From Candidatus Blautia intestinigallinarum (lineage in GTDB: Bacteria > Bacillota > Clostridia > Lachnospirales > Lachnospiraceae), in NCBI GenBank assembly GCA_019112635.1, contig DXIX01000017.1, positions 1 through 64,000 on the forward strand: 64,000 nt of DNA, read 5' to 3'. Every line of letters begins with the position of its first letter. Position 1 is the first letter of the stretch. The position numbers were made by a program, and so were the translations under genes. Positions 43,817 through 53,600 of this stretch are shown here, piece by piece. Under the pieces are notes generated by a model. The model was not told the origin of the DNA. It did not search any database and saw only the letters and a program-made list of their open reading frames with translations.

Positions 43817-45013
43817 ATGGCAGTTGCGACCCTGAAAAAAGGAGAAGGAAGAACACTGAAGGCGGGAGGAGCCTGGGTGTATGATAATGAGATTGAATCG
43901 GTGATGGGACATTTTGAAAATGGAGATCTTGTGTTAGTGAGAGATTTCGACGGATATCCCATGGGAAGAGGCTTTATGAATCAAAAATCAAAAATATGTA
44001 TCCGTATGATGACACGAGACGAAAATACGGAAATTGATCGGGATTTCCTTCGTATGCGGGTGAAGAATGCATGGGAGTATCGTAAAAAAACGGTAGATAC
44101 GTCCAGCTGCCGTCTTATTTTTGGTGAGGCAGATTTTCTTCCGGGACTGGTTGTGGATAAATTTGAGGATGTGTTGGTCGTGGAATCTCTTGCCTTGGGA
44201 ATTGATAAAATGAAAAAAGTGATTCTTGAGCTGACTCAAGAGGTACTGCAGGAGGATGGAATCCAGATACGCGGTATCTATGAGAGAAGTGACGCGAAAG
44301 TCCGTCTAAATGAAGGCATGGAGAGAGTGAAAGGTTTTTTGAGTGAGCCTTTTGACACAAATGTTCCAATTACCGAAAATGGAGTACGCTATATTGTGGA
44401 TGTCAAAGACGGACAGAAAACGGGATTTTTCCTGGATCAGAAATATAATCGTCTGGCCATTCAGAAACTTTGCAAAGGAGCGAGAGTCCTGGACTGTTTT
44501 ACCCACACAGGGTCATTTGCGCTCAATGCAGCTTTGGGAGGAGCCCAGTATGTACTCGGGGTGGACGCCTCACAGCTAGGGTGCAGACAGGCAGAGGAGA
44601 ATGCAAGGCTGAATCATGTGGAGGACAAGGTGGAATTTTTGTGTGCAGATGTCTTTGATCTTCTGCCAGAACTGGAAAAAAGAGGAGAACAGTTTGATGT
44701 GGTCATTCTAGATCCACCTGCTTTTACAAAATCCAGATCTTCCATCAAAAACGCGGTAAAAGGTTACAGAGAAATTAATTTGCGCGGAATGAAATTGGTA
44801 AAGGATGGCGGTTATCTGGCCACTTGTTCCTGTTCTCATTTTATGGATCCGGAACTTTTTGCGAAGACCATCGGACAGGCGGCGAAGAATGTCCATAAGC
44901 GGCTAAGACAGGTGGAATTCCGTACACAGGCGCCGGATCATCCGATTTTGTGGGGAGCAGGGGATTCCTATTATTTGAAGTTCTACATTTTCCAGGTATG
45001 TGACGAGAAATAA
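43817..45013 (+). CDS. rRNA large-subunit methyltransferase, RlmI-like (PUA + SAM)
   Basis: 398 residues from the chosen start. PUA-like N-terminus (ATLKKGEGRTLKAGGAWVYDNEI), a central RlmI domain (DFLPGLVVDKFEDVLV), then the SAM domain with VLDCFTHTGSFALNAALGGA and the NPPY-like catalytic motif DVVILDPPAFTKS. E. coli RlmI makes m5C1962 in 23S rRNA. The ATG at 43817 follows GGAGAGAGAGCAC and matches the usual family start; an ATG at 43733 with a GAGGGGAG site would add 28 residues. It is divergent from sigK. Confidence 0.9.
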   Translation: MAVATLKKGEGRTLKAGGAWVYDNEIESVMGHFENGDLVLVRDFDGYPMGRGFMNQKSKICIRMMTRDENTEIDRDFLRMRVKNAWEYRKKTVDTSSCRLIFGEADFLPGLVVDKFEDVLVVESLALGIDKMKKVILELTQEVLQEDGIQIRGIYERSDAKVRLNEGMERVKGFLSEPFDTNVPITENGVRYIVDVKDGQKTGFFLDQKYNRLAIQKLCKGARVLDCFTHTGSFALNAALGGAQYVLGVDASQLGCRQAEENARLNHVEDKVEFLCADVFDLLPELEKRGEQFDVVILDPPAFTKSRSSIKNAVKGYREINLRGMKLVKDGGYLATCSCSHFMDPELFAKTIGQAAKNVHKRLRQVEFRTQAPDHPILWGAGDSYYLKFYIFQVCDEK

Positions 45014-45033
45014 GACAAGTTTGGAAATTTCAA

Positions 45034-45939
45034 TTACAATCCTTCCAGATTAAAGGGTGGAGTGTATTCTTCCTTCGCGCTGGTACGCTCCTGCATATAA
45101 CCCTGGTCAAGGCCCAAAGACAGGGCGGTATCCAGTACTTTGTTGTATTCATAAGTGGTGATTCTCCGATTAATTTCTGGATATTTTTCTGCATGGAAGA
45201 ACGGGGTATACTGGCTCATCAGGCTGATGAGCCATTTTTTTCTGGGCAGATTTTTTTCCATCCAATGCAGAAGATGGATGGAATCCTCTTTTTGTCCGGG
45301 AAGAACCATATGACGGACCAGGACACCGCGTGTGAGCATACCATTCTTGTCAAATATGGGATTGCCGCATTGACGGATCATCTCCTGGATGGCCTGGGAA
45401 GCGTATTGGAAATAGTCAGATGCCCCGGAATATTTCTGGGATACATCAGAAGAAAAATATTTGAAATCTGGAAGATATACATCCACATATCCCTCCAGTG
45501 CCCGAAGTGTTTCTACCCGTTCATAGCCTCCGCAGTTGTATACCACTGGTATATGAAGAAAGGGACGAACTTTATCCAGCACAGGCAGTATGGAAGGGAG
45601 AAAATGTGTGGCAGTGATCAGGTCGATATTTTGAGCTCCTTTTTCCTGCAATTCGAGAAAGATTTCCCCCAGTCTTTCCGGAGAGATTTCTTTTCCGAGA
45701 TTTCCCTGGCTGATCGGATAATTTTGACAGTAACAGCATTTTAGCGTACAGCCAGAGAAAAAGACGGCTCCGCTTCCGCCATTTTCACTCAGACAGGGTT
45801 CTTCCCAGAAGTGAAGCGCTGCTCTGGCAGCCGTTATGTCAGTGCCTTGTCCACATATGCTGCGGTTTTGTCTGCGGTTTACATGACACATGCGGGGACA
45901 TAGGGTGCAGTTTTCGTATAAGTAAGAGAGATTTTTCAT
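45034..45939 (-). CDS. Radical SAM protein, PflA-related (AmmeMemoRadiSam-like)
   Basis: 301 residues. An N-terminal cysteine region (CTLCPRMCHVNR, SICGQG) comes before the radical SAM motif FFSGCTLKCCYCQNYPIS near residues 60-75. The following part (SQGNLGKEISPERLGEIFLELQEKG and NIDLITATHFLPSILPVL) resembles pyruvate formate-lyase activase relatives. Such proteins generate glycyl radicals or modify unknown partners; the target here is not apparent. The start at 45939 is chosen for its AGGAAA site and for the family start; the frame is open to 46053. A long palindrome lies 30 bases upstream. Confidence 0.87.
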   Translation of the reverse strand: MKNLSYLYENCTLCPRMCHVNRRQNRSICGQGTDITAARAALHFWEEPCLSENGGSGAVFFSGCTLKCCYCQNYPISQGNLGKEISPERLGEIFLELQEKGAQNIDLITATHFLPSILPVLDKVRPFLHIPVVYNCGGYERVETLRALEGYVDVYLPDFKYFSSDVSQKYSGASDYFQYASQAIQEMIRQCGNPIFDKNGMLTRGVLVRHMVLPGQKEDSIHLLHWMEKNLPRKKWLISLMSQYTPFFHAEKYPEINRRITTYEYNKVLDTALSLGLDQGYMQERTSAKEEYTPPFNLEGL

Positions 45940-45968
45940 GATATAATTTCCTATTGCAAAAGAGAACT

Positions 45969-45998
45969 GGGGAGCTTTGGAATATTCCGAAGCTCCCC
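45969..45998 (-). promoter_or_regulatory. 30-base near-perfect palindrome upstream of radical SAM gene
   Basis: GGGGAGCTTTGGAAT and ATTCCGAAGCTCCCC pair across all 15 positions, with one wobble (T against G). It lies 30 bases before the radical SAM start, within the 5' leader, and would fold into a strong hairpin near the ribosome binding site. No T-run adjoins it on either side. Confidence 0.5.
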
Positions 45999-46402
45999 GT
46001 TCAAGGGTCGTACAATGTATAATCAGCATTGGATCGTTGGATGTGAGAAACAAAGATAATTTATATTTATTTTAAAAATGATCCGCAACTGATTAACAAA
46101 CTCATAGTGAGTCTGTGCCAAATTTTAGAGCATTTTTATGATAGCAGAACAGATAGGGAATGTCAAGCAGGTATATTCTGGAAAAAGTCTGGGAAAACTG
46201 AAAATAGATGAAAAATTCAACAAAAATATACCTTACGATATATAGACAGAATGTACAAAAAATAAAAAAATAAAGAAAAAACATTTGTGAAATTTAAAAT
46301 GAGATGCTAAACTTAATAAGGAAGATAAAAGAATTTACAGAATATTAGTATGTGTCTAAAAATGTTAAAATTATGTGGAGAGAATGGAAGTGAGGGACAC
46401 AA
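45999..46402. other. AT-rich gap before the CarD-family gene
   Basis: About 400 bases without a supported gene on either strand. Contains long A/T runs and a small ACTCA/TGAGT repeat near 46100. Presumably holds the promoters of the divergent radical SAM and CarD genes, but none could be fixed with confidence. Confidence 0.5.
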
Positions 46403-46954
46403 ATGTTTGAAAAAGGGACTTGTATTGTATATGGAACCATCGGTGTCTGCCGCGTGGAAGAAATTGGTCCCATCAAGGGAATATCGGGATCGGATCCGGG
46501 GAAAGTGTATTATAAGCTGAAACCTGTGAGAAGTGGAGGGACGATTTATATTCCTGTGGACAGCAAGGTGTTTATGCGCAGAGTGATGACGAAACAGGAG
46601 GCGGATGATCTGATTCATCAGATGCCTTCCATCAGCGAGGAGGTCTGCAACAGCAGAGATCAAAGAATTTTGAATGAACATTATAAAGCATCTTTGCGGA
46701 TGCATTCCTGCGAAGAACTGGTGAGACTGATCAAGTCTGTGTATGTGAAAAACCGAAGACTGATCAAGAGCGGAAAGAAGGTTGGAAAGACAGATCTGGA
46801 GTATCGAAAAAAAGCAGAAAATCTGTTATACGATGAACTTTCCGTATCTCTGGAAGTACCTTTTGAACAGGTAAAAAGATATGTGGAGAATCAGGTAAAA
46901 AATATGGGCAAAGAGCGGACAGCTGCAAGGGAAGTGGCCCAGGAACAGACATAA
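46403..46954 (+). CDS. CarD-family RNA-polymerase-binding regulator
   Basis: 183 residues. The N-terminal RNAP-interacting Tudor-like domain is clear: MFEKGTCIVYGTIGVCRVEEIG and KVYYKLKPVRSGGTIYIPVDS. The C-terminal half is helical and basic (VKNRRLIKSGKKVGKTDLEYRKKAENLLYDELS), as in CarD/CdnL proteins that stabilise open complexes at promoters such as those of rRNA. Clostridia often have more than one copy and the target genes of this one are not known. A GTGGAGAG purine stretch precedes the ATG at a distance. Confidence 0.92.
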   Translation: MFEKGTCIVYGTIGVCRVEEIGPIKGISGSDPGKVYYKLKPVRSGGTIYIPVDSKVFMRRVMTKQEADDLIHQMPSISEEVCNSRDQRILNEHYKASLRMHSCEELVRLIKSVYVKNRRLIKSGKKVGKTDLEYRKKAENLLYDELSVSLEVPFEQVKRYVENQVKNMGKERTAAREVAQEQT

Positions 46955-46960
46955 GTAAGA

Positions 46961-46999
46961 AAATTCCTCTCAGGTCTAGACGACGGAGAGGAATTTTTT
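46961..46999. terminator. Bidirectional terminator between CarD and LysR genes
   Basis: AAATTCCTCTC (46961-46971) pairs with GAGAGGAATTT (46986-46996), the 3' arm running into T6. The hairpin lies between convergent genes and overlaps the last codons of the LysR-type gene; A-rich sequence on the left gives a T-rich run on the minus strand. Confidence 0.8.
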
Positions 47000-47863
47000 G
47001 ATGAGGGGATTCTGGCTTTGATTGTGCCAGGCAATGACAATATCTACTTGCAGATGATCCTCTGCCAGCGGGACAGACTTGATATTTCCAAGACTGTGCG
47101 CAAGAAAAGTAGCGTAAGAGGGCAGCAGGGCAAGCCCCAAAGTGGAAGCTACCATGAGAAGAACCGCCTCGAAGTTATTGGATTCTCTCACAATGGTAGG
47201 CACGAAACCAGATTGTATAAAGAAATCCAGCAACTCTCTGTTATAACCGGAAGGATCATCCTGCAGGTCAGGAAAGATCAATGGCTCTTTGTTGAGATCG
47301 GATAGACTGAGAGAACTCTTCTGAGCTAAGGGGTGGCTGGATGGGAGAAAGACAGACAGGGGATAGGTGGCCAATGTCTGGCAGGAGATATTGGAAGGGA
47401 CCGAGCCATTGGAAGATATAATTGTATTAAAGACTACATCCAGCTTTGTCTCCTGCAAATTTGCGTAAAGGGTGCTGGCGTTGGAGCGGTATACGGAAAT
47501 GGGAATTGAGGGATTCTGGGCGCAGAAACGCTGCAGGGCGCCTGGCATGTCAGAATGTTCATATCCTTGAACGACACCAATCCGCAGTGCGTTTGTAGAA
47601 CCATTGTAGGCGAGTTTGGTCTTTACAATAGCTTTTTGCATTTTGTCCAGAATTTCCTGGGCCTCAGGCAAAAAGACTGCACCGGCAGAAGTGAGCTGAA
47701 CTTTTCTTTTTGTTCTCTGAAAAAGAGGAACCCCCAATTGGTTTTCCAGAGATTTAATCTGCTGCGTGACGGCAGTCTGTGAGATATAAAAGACTTCGGC
47801 AGTCTTGGTGAAGCTCAGCGTCTCTGCCAGTGTGACAAAATATTTTAATTGACGAATATTCAT
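46976..47863 (-). CDS. LysR-family transcriptional regulator
   Basis: 295 residues with the standard LTTR arrangement: MNIRQLKYFVTLAETLSFTKTAEVFYISQTAVTQQIKSLE as the N-terminal DNA-binding domain, then the periplasmic-binding-protein-like effector domain (LRIGVVQGYEHSDMPG, SNNFEAVLLMVASTLGLALLPSYA). It is divergent from iorAB with a 252-base gap, so iorAB is the most likely target, as LTTRs usually regulate the divergent operon. The effector could be an aromatic amino acid derivative (inference). Confidence 0.93.
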   Translation of the reverse strand: MNIRQLKYFVTLAETLSFTKTAEVFYISQTAVTQQIKSLENQLGVPLFQRTKRKVQLTSAGAVFLPEAQEILDKMQKAIVKTKLAYNGSTNALRIGVVQGYEHSDMPGALQRFCAQNPSIPISVYRSNASTLYANLQETKLDVVFNTIISSNGSVPSNISCQTLATYPLSVFLPSSHPLAQKSSLSLSDLNKEPLIFPDLQDDPSGYNRELLDFFIQSGFVPTIVRESNNFEAVLLMVASTLGLALLPSYATFLAHSLGNIKSVPLAEDHLQVDIVIAWHNQSQNPLIKKFLSVV

Positions 47864-48030
47864 TTGAGTACCTCCGGATACGGTTTTAAAAATCGTGCAT
47901 TTATTGTGTTTGATTATAAAATGTGATTTCAGGGCTGTTTTAAATGGGAAAAAGCCTTGGATTAATTATGCGAAATATACAAAAAATAGATACAAATTTC
48001 ATTATTTATGTGTATAAATAACATTTTCTT

Positions 48031-48072
48031 ATAAGTTAATTATAAAACAATATTGGATTTTGGGCAATATTG
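48031..48072 (+). promoter_or_regulatory. Inverted repeats upstream of iorA, possible LysR sites
   Basis: ATAA-GTTAA-TTAT (48031-48043) and CAATATT-N11-AATATTG (48048-48072) lie 45-85 bases before iorA in the gap between the divergent LysR-type and iorA genes. Dyads with about this spacing fit LysR-type binding sites (T-N11-A). Confidence 0.5.
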
Positions 48073-48115
48073 CTGATAAGATTAATATATACCATTACGT
48101 GAGGAGGAATATGCA

Positions 48116-49888
48116 TTGAAACAATTAATGACAGGCGATGAAGCCATTGCCAGAGGTGCATGGGAAGCAGGCGTTCAGTTCGCATCTGCTTATCCAGGTA
48201 CTCCAAGTACCGAGATTCTCGAGAATATATCAAAATATGATGAGGTCTTTTCTGAGTGGGCTCCAAATGAGAAAGTAGCCCTGGAGGCGGCAATCGGCGC
48301 TTCTTTTGCTGGAGGACGTTCGATGGCAGCTATGAAACATGTAGGTTTGAACGTGGCAGCAGATCCTCTGTTTACTCTGTCTTATGTGGGCGTGACAGGT
48401 GGGCTGATGGTAGTTTCAGCAGATGATCCCGGACTTCATTCTTCCCAGGATGAGCAGGATAACCGCTATTACGCGAAAGCTGCGAAGATTCCAATGTTGG
48501 AGCCGTCTGATTCTCAGGAGTGTAAGGATTTCGTGAAAGTTGCTTTTGAGATCAGTGAAAAGTATGATGCTCCGGTGTTGATGAGAATGACAACTCGTGT
48601 CTGTCACAGTAAATCCATCGTGGAGCTGGGCGACAGAAAAGAAGTACCTTTCATTCCGTATGAGAAAAAAGTAAAATACGACCCGATTCCAGCAGTGTCC
48701 AGAATCTTACATAAACATGTCGAGGAGAGAATGGTTGAGCTTGAGAAATTCTCCAATGAGACAGATCTGAACTATGCGGAATACCATGACAAAAAGATCG
48801 GAATTGTGTCAGCGGGCGTTGCATATCAGTATGCGAGAGAAGTGTTTGGTGAGAACGCTTCTTACTTGAAATTAGGATTTACCCATCCTCTTCCAATGGA
48901 GAAGATCCGCGCATTCGCAAATGAAGTGGAGACCCTGTACGTGGTGGAAGAGCTGGATCCATTTATGGAAGAACAGATCAAGGCAGCAGGCATTGACTGT
49001 GTTGGAAAAGACAAGATTCCGCTTCTGTATGAGCTGAATCCGGATATTGTGCGCAAAGGTCTGCTGAATGAAGAGAGTGAGACCATTGAGATCAATCCTG
49101 CTGAGATTGCAAAACGTCCTCCGACTATGTGTGCAGGATGTCCTCACAGAGGTTTCTTCTATCAGCTTTCCAAAGAGAAGAGGGCTGTTGTTGTCAGTGA
49201 TATCGGCTGTTATGCGTTGAGCGGTATGGAGCCTTTGAACTGTAAAGACATCGCAATCTGTATGGGCGGTGGCTTCTCAGTGGCACATGGCGCACAGCTG
49301 ATGTTTGATAAGGCAGAGACTGGAAAGAAATGCTTTGGTGTTATGGGTGACTCCACCTTCTTCCATTCAGGAATGACAAGTCTTCTGGATGCGATCTACA
49401 ACAACAGCAATGTTGTTCTGACGGTCCTGGATAACCGTATCACAGGAATGACGGGTCATCAGGAAAACCCGGGAACCGGATATAACATCAAGGGAGAGCC
49501 TGCAAATGCAACCAGCGTTGAGGAGGTTGTGAAGGCTCTGGGATGTAAGAATGTCAAAGTGATCAATCCGCTGAAGCTGGATGAAGTAAAAGAGGCAATC
49601 AAATGGGGTATTGAAGTAGAAGGTCCTGCAGTGATCATTACCCGCTGGCCTTGTGTTCTGAAGAGACTCTCTGCAGAAGACAAAGAGGAATTCGGAAATT
49701 ACAAAGCTACTAACGTAGTGGATCATGATAAATGTATCGGATGTAAGATGTGTATTAAGACTGGATGTCCGGCATTGGGATACGACAAAGCAACGAAGAA
49801 AGTAAGCATTAACAAAGCTCAGTGTGTAGCCTGCGATGTTTGTGCTCAGGTTTGCCCGAAGAAAGCAATCGGAAGGGAGGAAAAATAA
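48116..49888 (+). CDS. iorA: Indolepyruvate:ferredoxin oxidoreductase, alpha subunit
   Basis: 590 residues. IorAB decarboxylates aryl pyruvates from aromatic amino acids to aryl-acetyl-CoA, reducing ferredoxin, in anaerobic amino acid fermentation. The pyrimidine-binding part starts with MTGDEAIARGAWEAGVQFASAYPGTPSTEI; the TPP domain contains CAGCPHRGFFYQL, VVSDIGCYALSG, MGDSTFFHSG and LDNRITGMTGHQENPG. Two 4Fe-4S motifs end the protein: CIGCKMCIKTGCP and CVACDVCAQVCPKKAI. Start TTG at 48116 with GAGGAGGAA. Co-transcribed with iorB. Confidence 0.96.
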   Translation: MKQLMTGDEAIARGAWEAGVQFASAYPGTPSTEILENISKYDEVFSEWAPNEKVALEAAIGASFAGGRSMAAMKHVGLNVAADPLFTLSYVGVTGGLMVVSADDPGLHSSQDEQDNRYYAKAAKIPMLEPSDSQECKDFVKVAFEISEKYDAPVLMRMTTRVCHSKSIVELGDRKEVPFIPYEKKVKYDPIPAVSRILHKHVEERMVELEKFSNETDLNYAEYHDKKIGIVSAGVAYQYAREVFGENASYLKLGFTHPLPMEKIRAFANEVETLYVVEELDPFMEEQIKAAGIDCVGKDKIPLLYELNPDIVRKGLLNEESETIEINPAEIAKRPPTMCAGCPHRGFFYQLSKEKRAVVVSDIGCYALSGMEPLNCKDIAICMGGGFSVAHGAQLMFDKAETGKKCFGVMGDSTFFHSGMTSLLDAIYNNSNVVLTVLDNRITGMTGHQENPGTGYNIKGEPANATSVEEVVKALGCKNVKVINPLKLDEVKEAIKWGIEVEGPAVIITRWPCVLKRLSAEDKEEFGNYKATNVVDHDKCIGCKMCIKTGCPALGYDKATKKVSINKAQCVACDVCAQVCPKKAIGREEK

Positions 49889-49889
49889 G

Positions 49890-50468
49890 ATGTCAGAAGT
49901 AAAAAATATTTTATTGTGCGGCGTCGGCGGTCAGGGAACGATTCTCGCCAGCAAAATCCTTTCCTATGCACTGGTGGAAGCCGGATATGATGTAAAAATG
50001 TCAGAGATTCATGGTATGTCTCAGAGAGGTGGAAGCGTAACTACACAGGTACGCTATGGAGATAAAGTGTACTCACCGATTATCGGACAGGGTTCTGCAG
50101 ATATTCTCGTTTCCTTTGAGGCCATGGAAGCATATCGTTACCTGGAGACTCTGAATCCAAAGGGATTCGTAGTTGTAAATGATTTCCATATGGACACAGC
50201 AACGACTCTGTCAGGATCTGAGGATTATCCGGAGAACATCATTGACAAAGTAAAAGAAAAAGCAACTACAAAAGTGCTGGATGCAGCTAAAATTGCCTCT
50301 GATCTGGGCAATTCCAAAGCAATGAACGTAGTACTTTTGGGTGCTCTTGTAAAGCTGATGAACCTGGAAAGCCTGGATTGGGACGGCGCTCTGGCAGCGT
50401 GTGTGAAACCGGCATTTCTGGAGCTGAATAAGAAAGCTCTGGCAGCAGGCATGGAAGCAGTAGCATAA
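49890..50468 (+). CDS. iorB: Indolepyruvate:ferredoxin oxidoreductase, beta subunit
   Basis: 192 residues, the gamma-type domain of 2-oxoacid oxidoreductases: ILLCGVGGQGTILASKILSYALVEAGYDVKMSEIHGMSQRGGSVTTQVR and, at the end, the helical part. ATG lies one base behind the iorA stop, after GGGAGGAAAAATAAG. Forms the enzyme with IorA and shares its presumed LysR control. Confidence 0.96.
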   Translation: MSEVKNILLCGVGGQGTILASKILSYALVEAGYDVKMSEIHGMSQRGGSVTTQVRYGDKVYSPIIGQGSADILVSFEAMEAYRYLETLNPKGFVVVNDFHMDTATTLSGSEDYPENIIDKVKEKATTKVLDAAKIASDLGNSKAMNVVLLGALVKLMNLESLDWDGALAACVKPAFLELNKKALAAGMEAVA

Positions 50469-50489
50469 AACCTAACATAGCAAGAATTG

Positions 50490-50538
50490 ATACCGCTGTG
50501 GTTTTGGAAAATATTTTCTGAAAGCGCAGCGGTATTTC
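50490..50538 (+). terminator. Terminator of iorAB
   Basis: ATACCGCTG (50490-50498) pairs perfectly with CAGCGGTAT (50527-50535), followed by TTCTG. The long 28-base loop makes it a modest terminator. Confidence 0.6.
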
Positions 50539-50592
50539 TGTTGAAAGGCTTTCTTCTTGTATATAAAAATGGTAAGATATTACTATGTGAAT

Positions 50593-50610
50593 ACCGCACC
50601 GTACTGCGGT
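50593..50610 (+). promoter_or_regulatory. Hairpin in the leader of the 1,615-residue protein gene
   Basis: ACCGCA-CCGTAC-TGCGGT forms a perfect 6-bp stem 64 bases before the start codon. No T-run follows. Role unknown; it may affect mRNA stability or translation. Confidence 0.4.
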
Positions 50611-50673
50611 GATAAAGGGGTAGCTGAAAAGTAAAGGGAATGAACCGTAATTTGATAGATTGGAGGGGAAAAA

Positions 50674-53600
50674 ATGACTCCCAAGATGGTGAATGAGGTA
50701 TTCCGGAGTCTGCAGGAAAAGTTGATGCAGAAATCGGTTTTGCGGAAAATGAAGCTGACAAAGAAAAAAATGCAGAGTCTTCTCAAGAATGTTTCTTTTC
50801 GAAATCAACTGGGTTCTGTGCTGGAAGGAAGACAGGTGAGCTGTGAAGAGGTACTCAGTCTGTGCGAAGAGATTATGCGGGAATTGTCTCCGGTAGCACC
50901 GGAGTCAGGATGGCTGCAGTATATCTACTGTTATGTGAGAAAAGGGCTGTTTCCGGAGAGTTGCCAGTCTGAGGAGAATCTGGAGTTTGAGAAAGCATCT
51001 ATTTTCTATCTTGAGGTGCTGCATAATTTATTTTTGTGGGAGAAGAAGTGGCAGTCGTTTGAGAGAACGAGGGATTTTGATTTCCCGGAGAATGTGGGAG
51101 ACAGCCATTATACAGAAGAGTATGCGCGTTTTCTGAGTTGTTTTCGGGAACAGTATGTCTATGAGCTGATGCGGATTGGAAGGGAGATCATGCCCTTTGA
51201 CCTCCTGGCCCATGTGGCAGGTGTGCATTACGTGGCCATGCATGTGGCAAGACAGCTTCACCAGGCGGGAGTACCCATTGATCTGCGTTTGATATCAGGA
51301 GCAGCAGCCTGTCATGACATTGGAAAATATGGGTGCAAAGATTCGGAAGTGCGCAGAATTCCATATCTTCACTACTATTATACAGATGTGTGGTGCAGGC
51401 GAAACCACTTGCTGACCATCGGGCATGTGGCAGCGAACCATTCCACCTGGGATCTGGAACTGGAGGATTTGCAGGTGGAAGCCCTGGTGTTGATTTATGC
51501 AGATTTCCGTGTCAAGACCAAGGAACGTGTGAACGGGAAGGAGATTATGGGATTTTACAGCCTGCGGGATTCTTTCCAAGTTATTTTGGACAAGCTGGAT
51601 AATGTGGATCAAAAGAAAGAAGACCGTTATCGGCATGTCTATGCGAAGCTGAAAGACTTTGAAGATTATATGGAGTCTCTGGGAGTGAATGTGGATTTTG
51701 CCACAGATCAGCTGAAAGAAGTGGAAAGAAAAGACAGAGTACTGTTGAGTATGCCTGAGACAGTGGATGCTTTGAAGCATATGACTTTTGCCCATAATAT
51801 CAGCCTCATGCATAAAATCAGCCATGAGATTTCTTTTGGAACAATTTTGGAGGCAGCCCGGAGTGCGAAAAACTGGAAAAACAGCCGGGCATATATTAAC
51901 ATTTTCGAAGAATATTTTACATATATGACGCAGAAACAGAAGAATGTCACCCTTCAGTTTCTCTATGAGCTGCTGATGCACAGAGAAGGAGATATCCGGA
52001 GACAGGCAGCAGATTTGATGGGAAATATCATTGTCAATTATGATGAAGATTACCGGAAGGAACTGCCGGAGGGTGTTCACGTGGATACAGGTGAGATTAC
52101 CAGCGTGCAGCTGTGGGATCGTTATCTGGGAATGATTATCCATCCGGACCATAAAGTGACAGAGAGACACCGCAGATGGATTGGCTATGCCTTGAAGCGA
52201 ATGGCGGAGTCTGTTCTGAGCAGATGCAAGGAAAAGGAGCAGGAAAGTTATCTGAAATGCTTTTTGAAATACTACCGTGTGCGGGAGCTGTCTGACGCGG
52301 AAGCATTTATTCTTCTGGACACGATGCCGGTTCTTCCCTTGGACTGGTTATCAGAGGCGGAAGTACTGAATCTGTTGAATTTCGCGGAAGTGTATCTGGA
52401 AAGACCGATTCTGGAAATTCATGTGGCAGTGCTGCGTTTTCTGAGACATCTGACGGAGAATCTGGACAAGACACCGAAGCTGGAAGAGAAAGTCTTAAGA
52501 ATTCTGGATCAATTGGAATTAAACGGAAAAGTCGGGCTGCGCTACAAAGTGAAATTGATTCTCAATAACTGGTCTATGGAAGAAAAACAGCAGGAGAAAT
52601 GGGATTTCTCAGATTTATTTGATGAAAACGCGATTTCCGATATTCTTCTGGAAAATTTAAAGGCGGCCACTCCATGGATTGTAAAAGCTGTGAATATTGA
52701 ATATCTGTTTATGCGGGCAAAGACGGGAGGAAATGTATCTGCTCTGCAGCTGGCGACTCATTTTTCCAACTTGCTGAAGGTCAGTGAACAGGTGACGGTG
52801 CGCCACAGAGCTGGGGAAGCTTTGGTGAGCCTGGCACCGCTTTTGACCAAGGATCAGAGAAATGAGATATCCATTGAGCTTATTAAGGGTCTTGAGATCG
52901 GCGAATATGAGTTTTCCAAATATATTCCCAAATACCTTGGAAGATTTGCGTTGTATCTGGGCCCTGATGAGTTGGACGAGTTCCTCATGGAGATACGCAG
53001 GCTTCTGGTGAGCACGAATGAGAGAGTGAGCTGTGTAGCCTTGGACACAGCTGCTGTGATTGTGCAGCACTACAATGTGTATCAGCACCGTTTTACAGAG
53101 CCGGAAGAATGCTTCCAGAAAAGAAGAAAGATGATGCTTGGCTTCCTTCTGAGCGGACTTGCGAACTACCGAGACGCAGTGAGCCAGGAGGCAATTCTGG
53201 TTATCGGACATTCCATTTTCGAGGAAGAAGTTCTGACATTGGAAGAAAAGAAAGATATTTTCCAGATTATCGGGAAAAAATTTGTGTCTCTTCTGGAGAA
53301 CAGAGAAAATTCGGAATTGGCATTTTTCAACAATGCGGCATCATTGAATTACCTGTATCGTTTCATCGGAAATTATCTGTTTCAATATAAGAAATTCACG
53401 TTTGAGGAGCCGAAGAAAATTGCGTTTTTCCCAGGCACTTATGATCCCTTCTCCCTGGGGCATAAGGAGATTGCACGGATGATCCGGGATATGGGATTCA
53501 CCGTCCATCTGGCTTTGGATGAGTTCTCCTGGTCAAAGAAGACACAGCCCCATATGATCCGCAGAGAGATCATCACCATGTCTGTGGCAGATGAGGAGAA

